DNA of 64,000 nucleotides from Anaerovorax odorimutans DSM 5092 (GTDB lineage: Bacteria; Bacillota; Clostridia; Peptostreptococcales; Anaerovoracaceae). The stretch lies in contig NZ_AUFC01000002.1 of NCBI RefSeq assembly GCF_000426305.1, positions 124,001 through 188,000 of the forward strand. The letters are read 5' to 3'. Below the pieces are notes generated by a model, which was not told the origin of the DNA, searched no databases, and saw only the letters and a list, made by a program, of their open reading frames with translations. Both the position numbers and the translations under genes were made by a program. Shown one piece after another: positions 33,174-43,693 of the stretch (position 1 is the stretch's first letter; every line of letters starts with the position of its first letter).

Positions 33174-34571
33174 TTGATTCATAAGTATAAATTTAAGGAT
33201 CAGTATATAGTTATGGATGTTAACAGTGGTGCAGTTCATGTTGTTAATAATATAGTTTATGATATTTTAGATTATTATAATGAAAAATCAACGGAAGAAA
33301 TTGTTTCTTTGCTAAAAAATAAATATAATGAACAAGAAATTTTAGAAGCAATAGAAGATATAAAATATTTAATTGATAATGAAATGCTATATACTGATGA
33401 TTCTCAAGTTACAATGGATATGCTTGAAGGCAGAGGAGCAATTATTAAAGCCATGTGTCTTCATGTAGCGCATGATTGCAATATGAATTGTAAATATTGT
33501 TTTGGAGATAAAGGAGCATTTGAAGGGATTAGATCTTTACTTCCTTTAGAAACAGGAAAGAAAGCTATAGATTTTCTTTTAACACATTCTGGAACAAGAA
33601 GAAATTTAGAACTGGATTTTTTTGGCGGAGAACCATTGATGAATTTTGAAGTTGTAAAAGAATTAGTTAAATATGGTAGAGAAGCAGAAAAACAATATGG
33701 TAAAAATATTCGTTTTACCATTACTACCAATGGTTTATTACTTGATGAAGATAAATCAAACTTTATAAATGAAAATATGTCTAATGTCATTTTAAGTATT
33801 GATGGAAGACCGGAAGTTAATGATAAAATGCGTAGAACTGTAAATGACAAGGGAACTTATGATGTCATAATGGAAAACTATTTAAATTTTGTAAAAAAAA
33901 GAAAAGGAACATATTATGTAAGGGGAACTTTTACAAGAGAAAATCTTGATTTCTCAGAAGATGTGAAACATCTAGTAGAAAAAGGATTTAAAAGTGTTTC
34001 TGTTGAGCCTGTCGTTACTGATTTATCATATAGTTATGCATTACAAGATGAAGATAAAGATAGAATTTTTAAAGAATATGAGAAACTGTCTGATTTATTT
34101 TTAGATTACCATAAAAATGGGAAAACCTTTGAATTTTTCCACTACAATGTAGATTTAAATCAGGGGCCTTGTGTTATTAAGAGAGTTTCTGGATGCGGAG
34201 CCGGTACAGAATACGTTGCAGTAACTCCGGAAGGCGATATATATCCTTGTCATCAATTTGTTGGAAACACAGATTTTTTAATTGGCAATGTAAATAATGA
34301 TCATTTTGAAAATAGATTATATGATGAATTTAATAAAGCACATATATATAATAAAGAAAAATGTAATGAATGTTGGGCAAAATTTTATTGCAGCGGAGGG
34401 TGTCATGCCAATGCATATAATATGAATAAAGATATCAGAAAACCATATGAACTTGGCTGTGAGATGGAAAAAAAGAGAATTGAATGTGCAGTGGGTATTA
34501 AAGCAGTAATTTCATGTCAAGAAGAGGAAGAGCAGATTTGCAAAAATGATTGTGAAAACTGTAACTTATGA
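33174..34571 (+). CDS. scfB: SCIFF maturase, radical SAM/SPASM enzyme
   Basis: 465 residues from TTG 33174, 8 bp after GGAGG. Seen: an N-terminal RiPP-recognition-like domain (about 1-85), the radical SAM motif CNMNCKYC (C102, C106, C109), then GGEPLMNFE, and a C-terminal SPASM region with CGAGTEYVAVTPEGDIYPC, CNECWAKFYCSGGC and further Cys that bind extra 4Fe-4S clusters. It makes the thioether cross-links in SCIFF. Ends with a Cys-rich tail (CEEE..CKNDCENC-like). Confidence 0.95.
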   Translation: MIHKYKFKDQYIVMDVNSGAVHVVNNIVYDILDYYNEKSTEEIVSLLKNKYNEQEILEAIEDIKYLIDNEMLYTDDSQVTMDMLEGRGAIIKAMCLHVAHDCNMNCKYCFGDKGAFEGIRSLLPLETGKKAIDFLLTHSGTRRNLELDFFGGEPLMNFEVVKELVKYGREAEKQYGKNIRFTITTNGLLLDEDKSNFINENMSNVILSIDGRPEVNDKMRRTVNDKGTYDVIMENYLNFVKKRKGTYYVRGTFTRENLDFSEDVKHLVEKGFKSVSVEPVVTDLSYSYALQDEDKDRIFKEYEKLSDLFLDYHKNGKTFEFFHYNVDLNQGPCVIKRVSGCGAGTEYVAVTPEGDIYPCHQFVGNTDFLIGNVNNDHFENRLYDEFNKAHIYNKEKCNECWAKFYCSGGCHANAYNMNKDIRKPYELGCEMEKKRIECAVGIKAVISCQEEEEQICKNDCENCNL

Positions 34572-34585
34572 TTGATAATTTTTAT

Positions 34586-34653
34586 AAAAGAGCAAATTAC
34601 GAAATCAAAAATTTATATTAAAACTGAATTTTGCTAATTATTTATGCTCTTTT
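34586..34653 (+). terminator. Long-loop hairpin after the SCIFF maturase
   Basis: AAAAGAGCA (34586-34594) pairs with TGCTCTTTT (34645-34653), with a further AATTA/TAATT pairing inside and a loop of about 35-50 nt. The 3' arm ends in T4. Plausible but not strong. Confidence 0.45.
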
Positions 34654-34655
34654 GA

Positions 34656-34692
34656 TATTCTGTAGATATCGTGAAGCGATATCTACAGAATA
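34656..34692. repeat. Perfect 16-bp inverted repeat
   Basis: TATTCTGTAGATATCG pairs with CGATATCTACAGAATA around the 5-nt loop TGAAG. There is no T-run after it on either strand, so it is not a standard terminator. It lies between convergent genes. It could be a protein-binding site, an RNA-end stabiliser or the remnant of a small mobile repeat. Confidence 0.7.
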
Positions 34693-34696
34693 ATAA

Positions 34697-34725
34697 AAAA
34701 GCTATGAAAAAAATTCATAGCTTAA
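34697..34725 (-). terminator. Terminator of the NifX-like gene (minus strand)
   Basis: AAGCTATGAA pairs with TTCATAGCTT around five A residues (U on the minus transcript), and the minus strand continues with TTTTTTATT. Confidence 0.8.
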
Positions 34726-34776
34726 AAAATCAAAAATTAATTAAATATTATTGCGATAAAAAATAGAATTATATAG

Positions 34777-35118
34777 TTAACAACATTTTTTGTTGTAAGT
34801 AAAAACTTTAGTATTTAAAAGAGTATTATCCATATAAGATTCTATTACCTGTTCAACATTACCACTTGCACCAGTTACAAGTTCTATTCCACATCTGTCT
34901 AACGCTTCTTTTTCAGTACTTTTAATATTGTTACATATGACTATATCAATATTATTTCCTGATAGAAGTGTCGCTAGGGTGGAATGTTCGCTTTCTCCGG
35001 CTTTTAGAATTGTTTTACTTTTTATTTCATTATTTTCGATTTCAAAAACTGAAAAACTTTTACATTGATCGAAATGTTGAAATACCTTATTATTTTCGTT
35101 CGTCACAGCAATTCTCAT
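34777..35118 (-). CDS. NifX/NifB-type molybdenum-iron cofactor-binding domain protein
   Basis: 113 residues from ATG 35118 (AAGGAG 10 bp upstream); a longer start would be out of register with that site. Seen: MRIAVTNENNKVFQHFDQCKSF, then IVICNNI and GIELVTGASGNVEQVIESY, the PF02579 fold. Members bind Fe-S/Mo clusters or serve as small accessory proteins in metal cluster assembly. The C terminus ends NKKCC. No other nitrogenase gene is nearby, so a nitrogen-fixation role is not implied. Confidence 0.85.
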   Translation of the reverse strand: MRIAVTNENNKVFQHFDQCKSFSVFEIENNEIKSKTILKAGESEHSTLATLLSGNNIDIVICNNIKSTEKEALDRCGIELVTGASGNVEQVIESYMDNTLLNTKVFTYNKKCC

Positions 35119-35560
35119 AAGTAATTTTCTCCTTGTTTTATACATACCTTTTATATAAGCTACTAAAAGATAAAAATTTTTTAGTAATCTTATATGCTAT
35201 TGTTTTTTGCATAATAAAACAACAGCCACCTTATATGTGCATTGTTGCATTACTTTTTCACCCACATTTTGAAGTAATGTAACTAGATTCATAATAAATT
35301 ATTAAATAAATGTGAATTATTATAATAAATAATATATTATCAACAAGATTTATTATAAACAGTATGATTATGCACAATTAAATTATATGGCTCATTTATG
35401 GGAAAGTCAAGCAATATGGATAAGTTAATAAAATAACGAAAGGATTTTAGATAATCTATATAAAGTTTTAAGATAAATTTTATATAGATTATAACAATTT
35501 TTAACAAAAAAATATATACTTAAATGTATACATTTGATGTTATAGAAAAAGGAGATTTAT
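35119..35560. other. Divergent intergenic region, 442 bp
   Basis: No gene seen. It holds TACTAAAA/TTTTAGTA (35161-35186), CATTACTT/AAGTAATG (35249-35280) and a perfect 14-bp inverted repeat at 35451-35492, listed separately. The rest is plain AT-rich sequence containing promoters for the NifX-like and macro-domain genes that I cannot place with confidence. Confidence 0.5.
35451..35492. repeat. Perfect 14-bp inverted repeat upstream of the macro-domain gene
   Basis: ATAATCTATATAAA at 35451-35464 is complementary to TTTATATAGATTAT at 35479-35492, with a 14-nt loop. It lies 69 bp before the macro-domain ATG. It could be an operator or an RNA hairpin; AT content is very high. Confidence 0.6.
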
Positions 35561-36070
35561 ATGGAAAAAAGAATAGAAATAGTTAAAGCTGATATTACTT
35601 GTCTTAGGGTAGATGCAATTGTCAATGCTGCTAATAATTCATTACTTGGTGGTGGTGGCGTAGATGGAGCAATACATAGAGCTGCGGGGAAAGAACTTTT
35701 AGCGGAATGTAAAAAACTTGGTGGATGTAATACAGGAGAAGCGAAGATTACAAAAGGTTATAATTTACCTTCAAAATATGTAATCCATACTGTAGGACCA
35801 ATATGGCATGGAGGTAATGATAATGAACATGATTTATTAAAATCATGTTATGTAAATTCTATTGAAATCGCTGTAAAAAACGGAATAAAAACTATTGCTT
35901 TCCCATCAATAAGTACAGGCGTTTATAAATATCCTGCTGAAAAAGCTGTTATTATTGCATATGAAACAGTTTGTGAATTATTATATAAATATGAAACTGA
36001 AATAGAGAAAGTATATTTTGTTTGTTTTAATGAAAATATTTATGATTTATATTGCGGTATGGAACAATAA
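35561..36070 (+). CDS. Macro-domain ADP-ribose hydrolase
   Basis: 169 residues. Seen: [47 protein letters not shown] and [12 protein letters not shown], the MacroD/YmdB signature with the catalytic-loop Asn and Asp in place. These enzymes remove ADP-ribose from proteins or hydrolyse O-acetyl-ADP-ribose. The ribosome binding site AAAGGAG is 8 bp before the ATG. It is a single gene; no ADP-ribosyltransferase partner lies beside it. Confidence 0.92.
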   Translation: MEKRIEIVKADITCLRVDAIVNAANNSLLGGGGVDGAIHRAAGKELLAECKKLGGCNTGEAKITKGYNLPSKYVIHTVGPIWHGGNDNEHDLLKSCYVNSIEIAVKNGIKTIAFPSISTGVYKYPAEKAVIIAYETVCELLYKYETEIEKVYFVCFNENIYDLYCGMEQ

Positions 36071-36156
36071 ATATAAAGATATTGTATAAAAACAGACAAG
36101 GAAATACTCATATATTTCAAAGAAAAATGCGGTGAAATAATAATACCAAATAATAT

Positions 36157-36181
36157 AAAAAGCTTCAGTATTGAAGCTTTT
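36157..36181. terminator. Bidirectional terminator between macro-domain gene and PepD-like gene
   Basis: AAAAGCTTCA pairs with TGAAGCTTTT around a short loop, perfectly symmetric, between converging genes. Confidence 0.8.
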
Positions 36182-36199
36182 TATATTATTATATTAATT

Positions 36200-37795
36200 T
36201 TATTTAGTTTCCATTGAACCTTCAGAAGTGATAGCCGAATCAGTTATAATGGGAATTTCCGGCTTTTCTTTTGTTTCTTTTAAGAATTCGATTATTAACG
36301 TTGTTGGTTTAGTAAGGACATTTAAATACAATTGTTTATTTGATTTTGATTTATAGTCAATGTTTCCAATTGATATAATATCTAAATCCGGATTTTTTTC
36401 ATAAAATAAAGCACATTCTAAATAGGAATCAGTAGGAGTAATTTTTATTTCTTTATTATACAATTTATTGTAAATTGAAGAAATAGAAGGTATTAACGTA
36501 CTGTTTTCCTTAGTAGGCCAACCAGGCATATAATCCAAAATGTTATGATTTATACTACATATTCTGGCAAGAGTATCGTGTGATTGTGTTAAATCTAATG
36601 TTTTTTCATCAGATAAACTTCTTACTGAAATTTTACTGGAAAAATTGCCTGTATACGTATATGCAGTTCCGATATTCGAAGAACTTTCAACAATATTGTT
36701 GTTATCCGGAAGCATTGAATTTACACAGTCAACAATTCCGTATAAATAACTTATTAAACTGTTGCAATCTTCTCTTGATAATACTTTTTCAGGAAGAGGA
36801 ACTTCTGTTAAATTAATGCTTGCATTTTTTTCGGTTGATCCAAATTCATTTTTGAATTCACTTACAACTGAATCATATGTTTTTTTAAATTTTTTGATAT
36901 CATAACCATTTAATACAACTACAGCTGTGGCATCTGTAGGAATTTCATTTTCAGAAATTCCACCATTAAAACTTGCTAATTCCAATACAATTCCTTCACT
37001 TTGAGCTTGAGCTAATAAATTACCTAAAACCTTGATAGCATTTGCATCTTTGTTATTTTTTTTATCTTCTGTTAATCCGCCATTTAAATCACGAATTGTA
37101 ACTTCATATGCATTCTTATTATGAGGGGCTTGCCAAGAAACATTTTTTGTCATCTCAAAAGTTGTAAGACTGACACTGCTGTTACAAAAACTATAATCAC
37201 TTTCACTGTTAAGATTTATAAGATAATCTGCTTTTAAATATTTAGAATTTAATTGCTTTGCCCCAGTAAATGAGTTTTCTTTTCCAATGGTAAATATAGC
37301 TCTAAGGGGTCCATGATTTTCTGCATTTTTTAAAATACTCAAAATAGAAGCTATATCAGCTTTTCCATCAGATTCCAATTTAATATTACTTGCTGTTACC
37401 ATTTCTTTATCTTTGGAATCGTTAATGGATTCTTCGGTAGTATTATCAATATTAACAGTATCCATTTCATTAACATCTGATATATTGATATGACCTTGTA
37501 ATATAGAGGTAGGAGCATTTTCATATCCTTCACTGGCAGGCTTTTCTATTATTACATTGTTTGTTTTATCAATATATACCTTATATCCCATTTCTTTTGC
37601 CCAATTTTTCAAATAATTTCTTATGTTTAAAATGTTATCTGTATTTGCTGGAATTTCTGAAAGATTAATATATTCCTGTAAAATTCCATTTTCTATAGGA
37701 TTAGTTTGAGCAACTGGTTTTTCTTCACCATTTTTTGGAATAAAAATAAATATAATGCATATAATTAATATTGCAACTAAAATTTTTTTCTTCAT
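36200..37795 (-). CDS. Membrane-anchored PepD-like (M20C) pseudopeptidase
   Basis: 531 residues from ATG 37795 (GGAG upstream). Seen: one N-terminal membrane helix, KKKILVAILIICIIFIFIP, then a sequence that tracks the PepD aminoacyl-histidine dipeptidase: SEIPANTDNI, NVIIEKPASEGYENAP, ILQGHINI, GPLRAIFTIGKENSFTGA, INLNSESD, YLECALFYEKNPDLDI. Compared with PepD, the Asp of QGHLD is Asn, the catalytic Glu pair EE is KE, the ligand Asp of LDSE is Asn, and the final ligand His (HAGLEC) is Asp. Catalysis is unlikely. It may be a secreted binding or structural protein. Confidence 0.7.
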   Translation of the reverse strand: MKKKILVAILIICIIFIFIPKNGEEKPVAQTNPIENGILQEYINLSEIPANTDNILNIRNYLKNWAKEMGYKVYIDKTNNVIIEKPASEGYENAPTSILQGHINISDVNEMDTVNIDNTTEESINDSKDKEMVTASNIKLESDGKADIASILSILKNAENHGPLRAIFTIGKENSFTGAKQLNSKYLKADYLINLNSESDYSFCNSSVSLTTFEMTKNVSWQAPHNKNAYEVTIRDLNGGLTEDKKNNKDANAIKVLGNLLAQAQSEGIVLELASFNGGISENEIPTDATAVVVLNGYDIKKFKKTYDSVVSEFKNEFGSTEKNASINLTEVPLPEKVLSREDCNSLISYLYGIVDCVNSMLPDNNNIVESSSNIGTAYTYTGNFSSKISVRSLSDEKTLDLTQSHDTLARICSINHNILDYMPGWPTKENSTLIPSISSIYNKLYNKEIKITPTDSYLECALFYEKNPDLDIISIGNIDYKSKSNKQLYLNVLTKPTTLIIEFLKETKEKPEIPIITDSAITSEGSMETK

Positions 37796-37993
37796 AAAAT
37801 ATAATCTCCAATCTTGTTTCATAAGTCCAATATAGCTATTATAATAAATAATCATATTAAAAAGCAATAATCTCTTTTAAAAAATATGAATTAATATAAG
37901 ATTAAATTGAATTTTTGAGTATGCAAGTATTGGTATTCGTAGATTTTATGTGATTCTTGATAATAAATTAACAAAATTCAGGGGAGAAAAGGT

Positions 37994-39898
37994 ATGAACA
38001 AAAGCTTAGAGTTACTGGAACTATTTCATCAAGGTACTGCAACAAAGATTTATGAAGTAATGGGTGCCCATCCTTACATTAAAAATGGTGAGGAGGGGTA
38101 TATTTTTAGAGTATGGGCTCCAAAAGCAAAGAATGTATATATAATAGGCAGTTTCAATGAATGGGATGAATCTAAAGATTTAATGAATAAAGTCAATGAA
38201 AAGGGAATATGGGAAATTTTTATTGAAAATATTAAAGAATATACAGGATATAAATATGTAATTGAAGATTATAAAGGCAGAAAAATAGCTAAGGCAGATC
38301 CTTATGGTTTTCATATGGAGACAAGACCTGCTACTGCATCAAAGACATATGACATAAGTAATTATGTATGGAAAGATGAAAAATGGATTAAAAAACGCAG
38401 AGAAACTCCACCATATAATAAACCTCTTAATATATATGAAGTTCATTTAGGATCTTGGAGAAAATACCCAGATGGAAATTATTTTGATTATTATAAACTA
38501 GCATATGAGCTTATACCTTATGTAAAGAATATGGGATATACACATATTGAATTAATGCCTGTTTGTGAATATCCTTTTGATGGTTCATGGGGGTATCAAA
38601 TCATGGGATACTACGCACCTACTTCTAGGTATGGAAATCCAGAAGGCTTTATGAATTTTATTGATAAATGTCATAAAGAGGAAATTGGTGTTATTTTAGA
38701 TTGGGTCCCCGGTCATTTTCCAAAAGATAGGGCCGGATTATTCGAATTTGATGGATCATCTTGTTATGAATATGAAGATCCACTAAAAAGAGAGCATGAA
38801 GAATGGGGAACTATGATTTTTGATTGGGGTAAAAATGAAGTAAAAAGTTTTCTTATTTCTAATGCTATGTTCTGGCTTGAAAAATATCATGTTGATGGAC
38901 TAAGGGTAGATGCTGTAGCAGCTATGTTATATTTAGATTACAATAAAGGTTACGGAAAATGGAGACCTAATGTTTATGGTGGAAAAGAAAATTTAGAAGC
39001 TGTTGAATTTCTTAAGGATTTAAATAAAGCTGTATTTGCAAATTTCCCCAATATATTAATGATTGCAGAAGAATCCACAGCTTGGCCAATGGTTACAAAG
39101 CCGGTAGATATTGGCGGCTTAGGCTTTAATTTTAAATGGAATATGGGATGGATGAATGATACATTAAGTTATATGAAAACAGATCCATTCTTTAGAAAGG
39201 GCGGTCATAATAAGTTGACTTTTAGCCTTACATATGTTTTCTCAGAGAATTTTATTCTACCTTTATCACATGATGAAGTTGTTCATATGAAAGGCTCTCT
39301 TATAAATAAAATGACTGGAGAGTATGATAATAAATTTGCAAATTTAAGAGCATATTATGCACTAATGATGGCACACCCAGGGAAAAAACTTTTATTTATG
39401 GGAGGAGAATTTGCACAATTTGAAGAATGGCATTATGAAGAAGAACTAGAATGGGGTATTTTAAATTTTGAAAAACATAAAAAAATGAAAATATTTACAA
39501 AAGAGTTAAATCATTTTTATTTAAAAGAGTCTTGTTTATGGGAAATGGATGATTCCTGGGATGGATTTCGTTGGATTGATCCTGATGACAGTAAAAATAA
39601 TGTTATATCATTTAAAAGAATTAATATAAAAGGAGAAGAATTAATCGTTGTATGTAATTTTTCACCTTTAAAACAAATAGCTTATAAAGTCAATGTAGCT
39701 TTGGCTGGGAAATATAAACTAATAATGAATTCAGATAACAAAAACTACGGAGGTGAGGGGATAGGTATAAATACTGTAATTTCAAAGGAAAAGTCAAATA
39801 AAGATAAAGGAAATTTTATAGAAATAATATTACCGCCTTTATCAACAGTATTTTATAAAAGGATTAATGGAGATGATTATTATGATACAGACAAATAG
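37994..39898 (+). CDS. glgB: 1,4-alpha-glucan branching enzyme
   Basis: 634 residues. Seen: N-terminal CBM48 ([22 protein letters not shown]), a GH13 barrel with [19 protein letters not shown], the nucleophile Asp in [10 protein letters not shown], the acid Glu in ILMIAEES and the [10 protein letters not shown] Asp, then the C-terminal all-beta domain. It adds alpha-1,6 branches to glycogen. It is the first gene of the glycogen operon and overlaps glgC by 17 bp. Confidence 0.95.
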   Translation: MNKSLELLELFHQGTATKIYEVMGAHPYIKNGEEGYIFRVWAPKAKNVYIIGSFNEWDESKDLMNKVNEKGIWEIFIENIKEYTGYKYVIEDYKGRKIAKADPYGFHMETRPATASKTYDISNYVWKDEKWIKKRRETPPYNKPLNIYEVHLGSWRKYPDGNYFDYYKLAYELIPYVKNMGYTHIELMPVCEYPFDGSWGYQIMGYYAPTSRYGNPEGFMNFIDKCHKEEIGVILDWVPGHFPKDRAGLFEFDGSSCYEYEDPLKREHEEWGTMIFDWGKNEVKSFLISNAMFWLEKYHVDGLRVDAVAAMLYLDYNKGYGKWRPNVYGGKENLEAVEFLKDLNKAVFANFPNILMIAEESTAWPMVTKPVDIGGLGFNFKWNMGWMNDTLSYMKTDPFFRKGGHNKLTFSLTYVFSENFILPLSHDEVVHMKGSLINKMTGEYDNKFANLRAYYALMMAHPGKKLLFMGGEFAQFEEWHYEEELEWGILNFEKHKKMKIFTKELNHFYLKESCLWEMDDSWDGFRWIDPDDSKNNVISFKRINIKGEELIVVCNFSPLKQIAYKVNVALAGKYKLIMNSDNKNYGGEGIGINTVISKEKSNKDKGNFIEIILPPLSTVFYKRINGDDYYDTDK

Positions 39899-41105
39899 TA
39901 AAGAAATGATTGCAATGCTTTTGGCCGGAGGTCAAGGAAGCAGATTGGGAGTACTAACAAATAATGTAGCCAAGCCTGCGGTTCCTTTTGGAGGTAAATA
40001 CAGAATTATTGATTTCCCATTATCGAATTGTGTTAATTCCGGTATTGATACAATTGGTGTTTTAACTCAATATCAGCCATTGGAATTAAATGCATACATA
40101 GGTAATGGCCAGCCATGGGATTTAGATAGATTATACGGAGGAGTTTCAATTCTTCCTCCATATGTAAAGGGCAGCGAAGGAGAATGGTACAAAGGTACTG
40201 CAAATGCAATATATCAAAATATACATTTTATTGAAATGTACAGACCTAAATATGTGTTAATTTTATCCGGTGATCACATTTATAAAATGAATTATGATCT
40301 TATGCTTAAGCATCATAAAGAAAAAAATGCTGATTGTACAATAGCTGTATTGAAAGTTCCTATAGAGGAAGCTAGCAGATTCGGTGTTATGAATGCTGAT
40401 GACAATTTAAAAATATATGAATTTGAAGAAAAACCCAAAGAACCAAAAAGTAATTTAGTTTCAATGGGAGTGTATATTTTTACTTGGGATAAATTAAAAG
40501 AATTTTTAATAAAAGATGAGGGTAATAAAAACTCTGATAACGACTTTGGAAAAAATATAATACCGGCTATGTTGGAAGAAGGCCAAAATCTATATGCTTA
40601 TGAGTATAATGGTTATTGGAAAGACGTTGGTACGGTTGAATCCTTATGGGAAGCTAACATGGATCTTTTAAATCCAAATGTGCCTATTGAACTAAATGAT
40701 CCGCCATGGAAAATATACTCAAGAAATGGCATTTTGCCACCGCAATGTATTGGTGAAAATGCTAAGTTACATAATTCCAGTATCTCTGAAGGCTGTAAAA
40801 TCGACGGAGAAGTGGAAAATAGTATTATATTTCCTGGAGTTATAATTGAAAAAGATGTTATAGTCAGCAATTCAATAATTATGCCTTCTACAATAATTGA
40901 GAGTGGGAGCCTTATAGAATACTCTATCATAGCTTCTAACGTAGTAATTGAAAAGAATTCACAAATTGGATTAAATAAAAAGCCTATTTTAAATAATGAA
41001 AAAAGAGAAATTACTGTAATCGGACAGGAACTTATAATTACAGAAGGCACAATAGTACCGGCAGGTGTTATGGTGGATAAAAGCATATTGGAAAAGGGGG
41101 CATAG
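39882..41105 (+). CDS. glgC: Glucose-1-phosphate adenylyltransferase, catalytic subunit
   Basis: 407 residues from ATG 39882, with GGAG 9 bp upstream. Seen: [14 protein letters not shown]...[16 protein letters not shown], the full nucleotide-binding and substrate loops; LSGDHIYKM; and a C-terminal left-handed beta helix of hexapeptide repeats. Makes ADP-glucose from glucose-1-phosphate and ATP. Together with the downstream glgD it probably forms a hetero-oligomer. Confidence 0.95.
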   Translation: MIQTNSKEMIAMLLAGGQGSRLGVLTNNVAKPAVPFGGKYRIIDFPLSNCVNSGIDTIGVLTQYQPLELNAYIGNGQPWDLDRLYGGVSILPPYVKGSEGEWYKGTANAIYQNIHFIEMYRPKYVLILSGDHIYKMNYDLMLKHHKEKNADCTIAVLKVPIEEASRFGVMNADDNLKIYEFEEKPKEPKSNLVSMGVYIFTWDKLKEFLIKDEGNKNSDNDFGKNIIPAMLEEGQNLYAYEYNGYWKDVGTVESLWEANMDLLNPNVPIELNDPPWKIYSRNGILPPQCIGENAKLHNSSISEGCKIDGEVENSIIFPGVIIEKDVIVSNSIIMPSTIIESGSLIEYSIIASNVVIEKNSQIGLNKKPILNNEKREITVIGQELIITEGTIVPAGVMVDKSILEKGA

Positions 41106-41107
41106 TT

Positions 41108-42238
41108 ATGATGAGCAATGTACTGGGATTAATTTTTTCATATTCTGAAAGAGAAAATTTAAGAGAAATGACAAAGACAAGAACTCTGGCATCACTTCCT
41201 TTTGGAGGTAAATACAGAATTATTGATTTTATTCTATCAAATTATGTTAATTCAGCTATTTATGATATTTTTATATTAACAAGGAATAATTATCATTCAC
41301 TTGTAGATCATTTAGGATCAGGAAAAGAATGGGATTTAACGAGAAAAAGAGGGGGGCTTAGAATTTTATCTCCTTTTTCTAATCCTGGTTCCAATGAAAC
41401 AGGAGTATATAAGGGAACAATTGAAGCTCTTTCTCGTAACATGCATTCAATAAGACGCTCCATGGCTGAATACATTGTTATATCAGGAAGCAGCATTTTA
41501 TGTCAAATGAATTTTCAAGATATTTTAAAATCACATATTGAAAGAAATGCAGATATTACTGTAGCTTATACAAGAGCTATGAATGGATGCAATATTATAC
41601 CTCAAGGAGTTAATCTATTGAAAATGGACGAAGATGAAAGAATTCATGATCTAATTATTAATAATGATGATATTAATGCTCAAGATGTTACATGCGATAT
41701 TGGTGTTATTGTTTTAAAAAAATCATTATTAGAATCCTTGGTAGCCGATGCCATGTCTTATGGTAGATATGATTTTTACCGTGATATAATTCAAAGGCTA
41801 TCAAGTACGTTAAACATACTAGGATATGAATGTAAAAATCATATCTTTGAAATTAGCAGTGTAACTGGATATATGCAGGCAAATATGAATTTGCTCAATG
41901 AAGATGTCAGAAAAAATGCCTTTGTGCAGCCAATTTATACAAAAGTAAAAGATAGTGTACCGGCCATCTATTTAGAAGGGTGTCATGTAAAAAATTCAAT
42001 TATTTCTGATGGTTGTAAAATTGAAGGCAGTGTGGAAAATTCCATTCTTTCAAGAGGTGTAAAAATTGGAAAAGGTGCAATTGTAAAAAATAGTATTATC
42101 ATGCAGAACGCTGAAATAATGAAAACAGTTATACTAGATCATGTTATTTTAGATAAAGATGTTATGGTTAGAGAAAACAGACATATAACAGGTCACGATA
42201 CATATCCAGTTGTAATAGAAAAATTTAGTATAGTATAG
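41108..42238 (+). CDS. glgD: ADP-glucose pyrophosphorylase regulatory subunit
   Basis: 376 residues. Seen: the same fold as GlgC ([23 protein letters not shown]-terminal hexapeptide repeats) but the GGGxGxRL loop is replaced by GLIFSYSERENLREMT, as known for GlgD proteins of Firmicutes. Such subunits are inactive or nearly so and modulate GlgC. It starts 2 bp after glgC. Confidence 0.93.
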   Translation: MMSNVLGLIFSYSERENLREMTKTRTLASLPFGGKYRIIDFILSNYVNSAIYDIFILTRNNYHSLVDHLGSGKEWDLTRKRGGLRILSPFSNPGSNETGVYKGTIEALSRNMHSIRRSMAEYIVISGSSILCQMNFQDILKSHIERNADITVAYTRAMNGCNIIPQGVNLLKMDEDERIHDLIINNDDINAQDVTCDIGVIVLKKSLLESLVADAMSYGRYDFYRDIIQRLSSTLNILGYECKNHIFEISSVTGYMQANMNLLNEDVRKNAFVQPIYTKVKDSVPAIYLEGCHVKNSIISDGCKIEGSVENSILSRGVKIGKGAIVKNSIIMQNAEIMKTVILDHVILDKDVMVRENRHITGHDTYPVVIEKFSIV

Positions 42239-42247
42239 GAGAAAAAT

Positions 42248-43669
42248 TTGAGAATTTTATTTTTAAGTACAGAAGCAGACCCCTTTGCAAAAAGCGGAGG
42301 ATTAGGAGATGTCATTGGCAGTCTTCCAAGAGAATTAAAAGATCAAGGCATAGATGCCAGAGTAATGTTACCTTTATATAAGAGTATAAAACAAAAATAT
42401 ATAAAAGATATGAAATTTATTTCAGACTTTAGTGTCGATTTAGCATGGAGAAATATTTATTGTGGTCTTTTTGAAATTGAATATGATGGAGTAACTTTTT
42501 ATTTCTTAGATAATGAGTATTATTTTTACAGAGATAATTATTATGGGTATTTTGATGATGGTGAACGTTTTGCTTATTTTTCAAAAGCTGTTTTAAGTTC
42601 ACTTGGAGTCTTAGACTTTAAACCTGAAATTTTACATTGCAATGAATGGCAAACGGCATTAATACCAGTTTATTTAAAGACTTTATTAAAAGATGATCCT
42701 AATTATAACACTATAAAAACTGTATTTACAATCCATAATATCGAATATCAAGGCAGGTTTGATAAAAATTTGTTAAGCGATATTCTTGGATTATCAGAAG
42801 AATTCAGAAATCTAATAACTTACAATAACGATATAAATTTTATGAAAGGTGCTATTGTAACTTGTGATAAGTTAACTACAGTAAGTCCTACTTACGCGGA
42901 AGAAATAACGTATTCATTCTACGGAAGAGGTCTTGAAGAAATTATAAAAGAAAATCAGTATAAATTAAAGGGTATTTTAAATGGTATTGATACAAAACTT
43001 TACGATCCAGAGAAAGATAAAACTTTAGCAGCAAATTATGCAATTAACAATTCAAAAAACAAAGAAATGAATAAGAAAGATTTACAGAAAAATTTAGGTC
43101 TGAAAATTGACTCTAGTATTCCAATTTTTGCAATAGTCGGTAGAATGGTAGAGCATAAAGGTATTGATATGATTATAAATATTTTTGAAGAACTAATGAA
43201 TGAAAAGATACAAGTTGTTGTACTTGGTACAGGCATGAAAGAATATGAAGATTTCTTTAAAAAGAAAGCCTATGATTATGGAGATAGGATGAATACTGTA
43301 ATAGGCTTTTCTTCAGAATTGGCCACAAAAATTTATGCAGGATCAGATTTTTTTCTTATGCCATCCATAAGTGAACCTTGTGGCTTAGCACAAATGATTG
43401 CATTAAGATATGGAACAATACCTATAGTAAGAGAAACTGGAGGTCTTAAGGATAGCATTTCTGCATTCAGCCCTGAAAACGGTATCGGAAACGGCATTAC
43501 ATTTAAAAGCATAAATTCACAAGATTTATTAGGTGCAGTCAAAAGGGCAATTAAATTTTATTGGAATAAAGATAATTGGCATGTTTTAATAAAAAATGCA
43601 TTAAAATCAGATTTTTCGTGGAAACAGTCCACAAAAGAATATATGAGTATGTATGAAGAAATTTATTAA
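42248..43669 (+). CDS. glgA: Glycogen synthase (GT5)
   Basis: 473 residues from TTG 42248 (TAGGAG upstream). Seen: the N-terminal EADPFAKSGGLGDVIGSLP motif with KxGGL for ADP-glucose, HNEW, TVFTIHNIEYQG, and C-terminal MPSISEPCGLAQMIALRYGTIPIVRETGGL, the GT5 signature with the catalytic Glu. Uses ADP-glucose to extend alpha-1,4-glucan. 9 bp after glgD. Confidence 0.95.
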   Translation: MRILFLSTEADPFAKSGGLGDVIGSLPRELKDQGIDARVMLPLYKSIKQKYIKDMKFISDFSVDLAWRNIYCGLFEIEYDGVTFYFLDNEYYFYRDNYYGYFDDGERFAYFSKAVLSSLGVLDFKPEILHCNEWQTALIPVYLKTLLKDDPNYNTIKTVFTIHNIEYQGRFDKNLLSDILGLSEEFRNLITYNNDINFMKGAIVTCDKLTTVSPTYAEEITYSFYGRGLEEIIKENQYKLKGILNGIDTKLYDPEKDKTLAANYAINNSKNKEMNKKDLQKNLGLKIDSSIPIFAIVGRMVEHKGIDMIINIFEELMNEKIQVVVLGTGMKEYEDFFKKKAYDYGDRMNTVIGFSSELATKIYAGSDFFLMPSISEPCGLAQMIALRYGTIPIVRETGGLKDSISAFSPENGIGNGITFKSINSQDLLGAVKRAIKFYWNKDNWHVLIKNALKSDFSWKQSTKEYMSMYEEIY

Positions 43670-43693
43670 ATATAAAAAAGGAAGGATTTGTTC

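Noticed and set aside
34656-34692. Intrinsic terminator
   Set aside because: No T-run follows on either strand, although the stem is perfect.
34777-35118. Evidence for nitrogen fixation
   Set aside because: The NifX-like domain is widespread in non-fixing anaerobes, and no nif genes are nearby.
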